DNA of 64,000 nt from CAZAJT01 sp964485585 (GTDB taxonomy: Bacteria > Patescibacteriota > Microgenomatia > UBA1406 > GWC2-37-13), in assembly GCA_964485585.1 (NCBI GenBank), contig CAZAJT010000001.1, positions 35,679 to 99,678 on the forward strand, written 5' to 3'. Shown here piece after piece: positions 60,273-64,000 of the stretch (position 1 is the first letter of the stretch; the number at the start of each line of letters is the position of its first letter). The position numbers were made by a program, and so were the translations under genes. A model generated the notes under the pieces. The model was not told the origin of the DNA and searched no databases. It saw nothing but the letters and a program-made list of their open reading frames with translations.

Positions 60273-61031
60273 CTACATGGGATTTCCTCCAAAAATAATA
60301 TTAGACTGAGTGCCGTTAACCCCAATACCTACATGTGTCCAACTGCTATTAATTTGATTTAAGTCATGCGGATCATCTCCGGCATACACCCATTCTATGA
60401 GATGAACTCCATATAATCGATAACCAAAGCTCGAATTTTCTCCCAAATGCCAGAAACCGAGTTTTTTTACATTTTCGATGTCTTTCGTATATTCAGCAAA
60501 TCCTTTATGCTCATCGAGCGTGCCAATACTGGTAAAGTATTCAGCTCTCGACTGCGCAAATCGAGCTAATCTATCGTCCCAGGTAAGTTTTTCCTTACCC
60601 TGTCGATACCTGTATTCATTAAGCGCTTCATATACTTCTTGAGGAGTGGCCATACGATCGTCCATTTGTATTCTCATGGTCCACGTAGATTCTCCCACTT
60701 GTTTTGCTATGCCCCATAGTTCTTGTGAGGCTGTAGGGGTGGGGATCGTTATTACCTCACTTTGTGAAAGAGGAGGGGTGGGAGTAGGCGTTGTTTGCGG
60801 ACTCGGTGAAAGTTCTTGGGTTGTACCGAATAAAGTGCTGCTTCTCAAAAATTGTATCTGCTCTTCTTGAATCTTAAGCTTACGTTGCGTTTCTGCATCA
60901 TATTGTTTAAATTGAAGTGCGTTTTCAACGCGTCCAAAAAAGTATCCTATCGCTGCGGCAAAAGCAATCAGAAAAAGAAATAAAGCTTTTTCAGAAGCGG
61001 ACGCAATGTGTTTTTTCCGCAGCAATTGCAT
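60273..61031 (-). CDS. Membrane-anchored CAP (SCP/PR-1) domain protein
   Basis: The 252-residue protein has an N-terminal span (about 17-35), a coiled-coil-like stretch and a Pro/Thr linker (PTPTPPLSQ), then a CAP domain with ALNEYRYRQGKEKLTWDDRLARFA, GENSSFG and a late histidine in SSWTHVGIGV. CAP proteins are extracellular; in bacteria their role is mostly unknown. A weak -10 (TAGAAT, 61038-61043) lies 6 nt upstream. Confidence 0.75.
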   Translation of the reverse strand: MQLLRKKHIASASEKALFLFLIAFAAAIGYFFGRVENALQFKQYDAETQRKLKIQEEQIQFLRSSTLFGTTQELSPSPQTTPTPTPPLSQSEVITIPTPTASQELWGIAKQVGESTWTMRIQMDDRMATPQEVYEALNEYRYRQGKEKLTWDDRLARFAQSRAEYFTSIGTLDEHKGFAEYTKDIENVKKLGFWHLGENSSFGYRLYGVHLIEWVYAGDDPHDLNQINSSWTHVGIGVNGTQSNIIFGGNPM

Positions 61032-61049
61032 AGCTATATTCTACTACAA

Positions 61050-61367
61050 TCAAGATTTTTTATCCCGATGGTGAAAGGTTAAATACTCTAAATTCCGTGC
61101 TGCTTTGGTAAGGAAATAACCAAGAAACGCATACGCGACGAAACCGAACAGTGCAAAGAACTCAATCACGGAGCTACCACTCAATTGTTTAGAAGAAAAC
61201 AGGCCGAGGAATGGAGTGAGCAACGGTTGACTGGTTTCATATATCAATGAAACGAATGGTGCTCCAGGGTTTATACTCAATAATTTCAGCAGTATCCGTA
61301 AGCCGATAACGAGCTCAATGAATCCCACCGTGCTATTTATGAGCAGCAAGAACAGATTTGTTCGCAT
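61050..61367 (-). CDS. YggT family membrane protein
   Basis: The 105-residue protein has three hydrophobic spans and the family segment LKLLSINPGAPFVSLIYETSQPLLTPF. YggT proteins are linked to cell division or osmotic response in some bacteria, but no biochemical role is settled. It lies between the zinc-ribbon and CAP genes on the same strand. Confidence 0.8.
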   Translation of the reverse strand: MRTNLFLLLINSTVGFIELVIGLRILLKLLSINPGAPFVSLIYETSQPLLTPFLGLFSSKQLSGSSVIEFFALFGFVAYAFLGYFLTKAARNLEYLTFHHRDKKS

Positions 61368-61379
61368 GCGTGAAAATAG

Positions 61380-61868
61380 TTACTGCCATTGGATATAGGC
61401 GCACCCACTGGATTCCTTAGTATTCGGATCCCACTTATTAGTAGAACACTTTTTTAAGCTTTTTCCTGCGGACGAAGTATAAAGTATGAGCTTCGCACCA
61501 CAATCGGGGCAAACCTCATCAAGTTCTTCTTTCGTCGCTCCGATCCATTCTACGTAGTCACAACCCGATGCAGTTTTCGTTTGCGGATCCCATTTATTCG
61601 TAGAGCAGCGTTTCATTCTTTTGCCAAATTTTGTAACGACAAGTAAAAGAGGGCTTTCACATTTTGGACATTTTTCATCAAGCGTCTTTGGTTCGGGAGC
61701 GAGCCATTTTACATAATCGCATCCGTCAACCGAGCGGGTTTCCGAATTCCATGAGCCGGCTGAACAACGTCGCAATTGTTTCCCCGTTTTCGTTTCACTA
61801 ATTTCGCCCAACGGTGCGCCGCATTTTGGACAACGATCACTTTTTGTTTCGATATCGCTCTGTTTCAT
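61380..61868 (-). CDS. Triple topoisomerase-type zinc-ribbon protein
   Basis: The 162-residue protein is three tandem repeats of about 47 residues. Each has CPxC, a KxLxxCS turn and a distal GCxYxxW, as in the C4 zinc ribbons at the C-terminus of bacterial topoisomerase I. Here they are free-standing, without the catalytic domain. They probably bind single-stranded DNA. No catalytic topA portion is in the window. Confidence 0.8.
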   Translation of the reverse strand: MKQSDIETKSDRCPKCGAPLGEISETKTGKQLRRCSAGSWNSETRSVDGCDYVKWLAPEPKTLDEKCPKCESPLLLVVTKFGKRMKRCSTNKWDPQTKTASGCDYVEWIGATKEELDEVCPDCGAKLILYTSSAGKSLKKCSTNKWDPNTKESSGCAYIQWQ

Positions 61869-61990
61869 ATTTATAGGTAAATTAATAATTTGAGTAAAGA
61901 CCTATTATAGTATACAAAATAAATGAATTCTTCGGTTTTGTCTATAGCATATAGTCAACAATGGTTATCGAAATTACGTTGACGCTTGGG

Positions 61991-62019
61991 TTGACTTCAT
62001 GAATTTTATTTACTAAAGT
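61991..62019 (+). promoter_or_regulatory. Promoter for ferric-reductase-like gene
   Basis: TTGACT and TAAAGT are separated by exactly 17 nt. The -10 covers an in-frame GTG at 62018, so the ATG at 62039 is the likely start, with a leader of about 12 nt. Confidence 0.5.
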
Positions 62020-62038
62020 GATAGTAATCACGACAGAT

Positions 62039-62698
62039 ATGGTATTTGAAAAAAAATTTAATGAAATTATCGGTAGGATTTCTATCCCAAGCGAAAACAA
62101 ATTATGGTATGATAGTTTTTGGTTCGGCTGCGCAATCTTTTTGGGAACTTTTTTATATCTATACCTTCAGGTGGGAGAATTGTCCTTGCAAGTGGTAAAT
62201 CGTGCTTTTGCATGGACGAGCATAATTCTTATAGGATTGTCATTTGCGCTTAGTGGTATCTGCTATTTCTGGGATTTTGCCGATAAATACATTGTCTATA
62301 GAAAACATATCGGTATTGTCGGCTTTCTTGCGGCACTTCTCCACGGTTTGATAAGCTATTTGAGCCTGAGTTCAAAAGTGCGAGATCCCTTAGCTACTCT
62401 CGCTGCAGGTTCAAGCTTTTATCCTACATTATTTGGGATGCTGGCGCTATTTATATTTGCTATTATGATTGTTGCTTCGAATCAGTTCGTTATACACGAA
62501 TTAGGTCCAAAAAAATGGCGATTGGTGTTACGGTTTGGCTACGTTGGTTTTATCTTTGCGATCGTCCACTTTGTTCTATTGGAGCTAGACGCATGGAATG
62601 AGTGGATACTGCTTTTTCTCTTTGGATTGGCGGTTATAATACTGCGTATTGTTCTTGAGTTTGCTATTCGAAAAAAAGGTAATAAAGAGGGCGTATGA
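62039..62698 (+). CDS. Ferric-reductase-like transmembrane protein
   Basis: The 219-residue protein has about six spans. Histidines on neighbouring helices (YRKHIGIVGFLAALLHGL and IVHFVLLELD) suit haem ligation as in the ferric reductase/MsrQ family. It overlaps the aquaporin gene by 4 nt. Its partner may be the Tat-exported protein that starts at the window's right edge. Confidence 0.65.
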   Translation: MVFEKKFNEIIGRISIPSENKLWYDSFWFGCAIFLGTFLYLYLQVGELSLQVVNRAFAWTSIILIGLSFALSGICYFWDFADKYIVYRKHIGIVGFLAALLHGLISYLSLSSKVRDPLATLAAGSSFYPTLFGMLALFIFAIMIVASNQFVIHELGPKKWRLVLRFGYVGFIFAIVHFVLLELDAWNEWILLFLFGLAVIILRIVLEFAIRKKGNKEGV

Positions 62699-63312
62699 AA
62701 AAATATAGCATTGAATTTATAGGGACATTCTTCCTGACATTGGTAGTTGCTCTCACCGGTAATCCTCTTGCTATCGGAGCAGTGCTTATGGCACTGGTCT
62801 ATATGGGTGGGTATATCTCAGGAGCACACTATAATCCCGCAGTCACCCTTGCAGTAATGTTGCGCGCTAGGAAAATAACACCGCACCAGGTAGTCACCTA
62901 TATCTTATTCCAGGTTATTGGAGCATTGCTTGCTGCAATTGTTTACTTTGCAGTAAAAGGATCAATGTTTGTTCCCGCTCCTGCGACAACAGACATTTTT
63001 ATCCCCATTCTCATCGAAATAATGTTTACCTTTATTTTAGCAAGCGTTATTCTTCATGTGACTACTGCAAAGGCTACCGAGGGGAACCACTACTTTGGAT
63101 TAGCCATCGGAGCGACACTGATAGCGATAGCTTATGCCGGGGGTCCTATTTCTGGCGGAGTATATAATCCGGCAATTGCATTGGGTACAATATTTGCAGA
63201 TATCAAAAACATAGGAACACATCTTTCCCATCTTGTAATTTATTTAATAGGTCCATTCGTAGGTGGGGCGCTAGCCGGGATAGTGTACCACCGCATGTTT
63301 TATGAAAAATGA
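62695..63312 (+). CDS. Aquaporin/glycerol facilitator (MIP family)
   Basis: The 205-residue protein has six spans and both NPA boxes: SGAHYNPAVTLAVM and GGVYNPAIALG. It forms a passive water or small-solute channel; selectivity residues were not resolved. The gene overlaps both neighbours (4 nt upstream, 11 nt downstream). Confidence 0.9.
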   Translation: MKKYSIEFIGTFFLTLVVALTGNPLAIGAVLMALVYMGGYISGAHYNPAVTLAVMLRARKITPHQVVTYILFQVIGALLAAIVYFAVKGSMFVPAPATTDIFIPILIEIMFTFILASVILHVTTAKATEGNHYFGLAIGATLIAIAYAGGPISGGVYNPAIALGTIFADIKNIGTHLSHLVIYLIGPFVGGALAGIVYHRMFYEK

Positions 63313-63916
63313 AGTTGTCATTGCAATAATTATTTTGTTATGTTTTGGAGCAGGATTATTTGTTCTGTCACGATTACAAACGAAAAATCCCATACCCAAT
63401 ACTGAGAACAAATCATTACTCAATAGTATTAGTAATCAAAATAAAAAATATACCGCTATTCTTGAGACATCCGAAGGCGACATCGTAGTCGAGCTAAATA
63501 CAAAAACGACTCCTAAAACAGTAGGTAATTTTGTTACCTTATCGAAAAAAAACTTCTATAATGATACTATTTTCCATAGAGTGATCAAAGGTTTTATGAT
63601 TCAAGGAGGTGATCCTACCGGTACCGGAAGCGGTGGACCAGGATACCAATTTGATGACGAACCATTTGAGGGAGAATATACCCGAGGCACTGTCGCGATG
63701 GCAAATGCAGGACCACATACCAATGGAAGCCAGTTTTTTATTATGCATAAGGACTACGATCTTCCTAAGAATTATGTCATCTTTGGGAAAGTTACTAATG
63801 GTATAGAGATTGTAGACAAAATTGCAGAAGCTCCGGTTGAAACAAGCGTAAACGGTGAATCATCAAAACCAATAAGTCCGGTCAAAATCACTTCTGTGAA
63901 GATTACTGAGCAATGA
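63302..63916 (+). CDS. Membrane-anchored cyclophilin-type peptidyl-prolyl isomerase
   Basis: The 204-residue protein has an N-terminal anchor (about 4-23) and a cyclophilin fold: ETSEGDIVVELN, the catalytic Arg in FHRVIKGFMIQGGDPTGTG, and NGSQFFIMHKD. It speeds proline isomerisation in exported proteins. The active-site set looks complete. Confidence 0.9.
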   Translation: MKNEVVIAIIILLCFGAGLFVLSRLQTKNPIPNTENKSLLNSISNQNKKYTAILETSEGDIVVELNTKTTPKTVGNFVTLSKKNFYNDTIFHRVIKGFMIQGGDPTGTGSGGPGYQFDDEPFEGEYTRGTVAMANAGPHTNGSQFFIMHKDYDLPKNYVIFGKVTNGIEIVDKIAEAPVETSVNGESSKPISPVKITSVKITEQ

Positions 63917-63923
63917 ATACGGT

Positions 63924-64000
63924 ATGAGTGAGAATAATCAAGCGGATACTATATCAAGGCGGGGGATCATAAAGAAAGCTATTTCGATCGCAGTGGGTTT
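63924..64000 (+). CDS. Tat-signal protein, N-terminal fragment
   Basis: The last 77 nt open a frame MSENNQADTISRRGIIKKA continuing into SIAVGF, a twin-arginine-type signal (SRRGIIK followed by a hydrophobic stretch). The mature part lies outside the window. Tat substrates next to a haem-membrane protein are often Rieske or molybdopterin proteins, but nothing here decides it. Confidence 0.5.
   Translation, partial: MSENNQADTISRRGIIKKAISIAVG

Overview
The window looks like a chromosomal segment of a Candidate Phyla Radiation (Patescibacteria) bacterium, most likely a Microgenomates-type lineage; this is inferred from gene content, not from a marker tree. Supporting signs are short genes packed with ATGA/GTGA overlaps, no uL30 between S5 and L15, a trimmed RecO and UvrD helicase, DUF4012 and PEGA proteins, few Shine-Dalgarno sites, and AT-rich DNA. 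TGA acts as a stop at several tight overlaps, so the code is standard rather than the UGA=Gly code. Two 10-N assembly gaps damage rplV and adk.

Layout: 1-3.5 kb (+) holds dnaK (end), a zinc-finger-less dnaJ, epmA, efp and a RodZ-like gene. 3.5-6.5 kb (-) holds argS-radA. 7.4-12.7 kb (-) is a sugar-nucleotide block: rmlB-rmlD for dTDP-rhamnose, then ugd and a UDP-glucuronate decarboxylase for UDP-xylose, then a GT2-GtrA flippase-type enzyme. 12.8-16.8 kb (-) holds miaB, a WecA/MraY-type transferase and glyA. 16.8-18.1 kb (+) holds an NlpC/P60-like and a CofE-like gene. 18.1-24.9 kb (-) holds two membrane glycosyltransferases, a UvrD/PD-(D/E)XK fusion and a DUF1189-like protein. 25-43.4 kb (+) is the str/S10/spc/alpha ribosomal block from tuf to rpsI. 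43.4-48.3 kb (+) is a glycosyltransferase/manC/phosphoglycosyl transferase cluster that starts 5 nt after rpsI. 48.3-56.8 kb (+) holds DUF4012, recO, glyS, rpsT and a PilN/PilO-type membrane cluster. 56.7-64 kb is mixed: LCP, tpiA, a UvrD-like helicase, CAP, YggT, a triple zinc-ribbon protein, a haem-membrane protein, an aquaporin, a cyclophilin and the start of a Tat-signal protein.

The genes combine translation (ribosomal proteins, IF-1, EF-Tu, EF-P with its lysine ligase, two aminoacyl-tRNA synthetases), protein export, and an envelope-glycan programme: nucleotide sugars, a lipid-linked initiating transferase, elongating transferases and LCP-type attachment.

The most unusual signals are these. 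(1) At least nine gene boundaries carry short degenerate tandem arrays with a 7-nt period; the consensus mostly differs from site to site, and the arrays are often merged with the -10 box or the start codon. (2) The leader ahead of rplC has a strong promoter, a possible 10-codon leader peptide, an antiterminator helix and a competing intrinsic terminator. (3) Adenylate kinase is fused to a second P-loop kinase resembling the archaeal UPF0200 family. (4) S19 has moved out of its universal L2-S19-L22 position. (5) Promoter -10 boxes sit 6-10 nt before many start codons, implying widespread leaderless transcripts.
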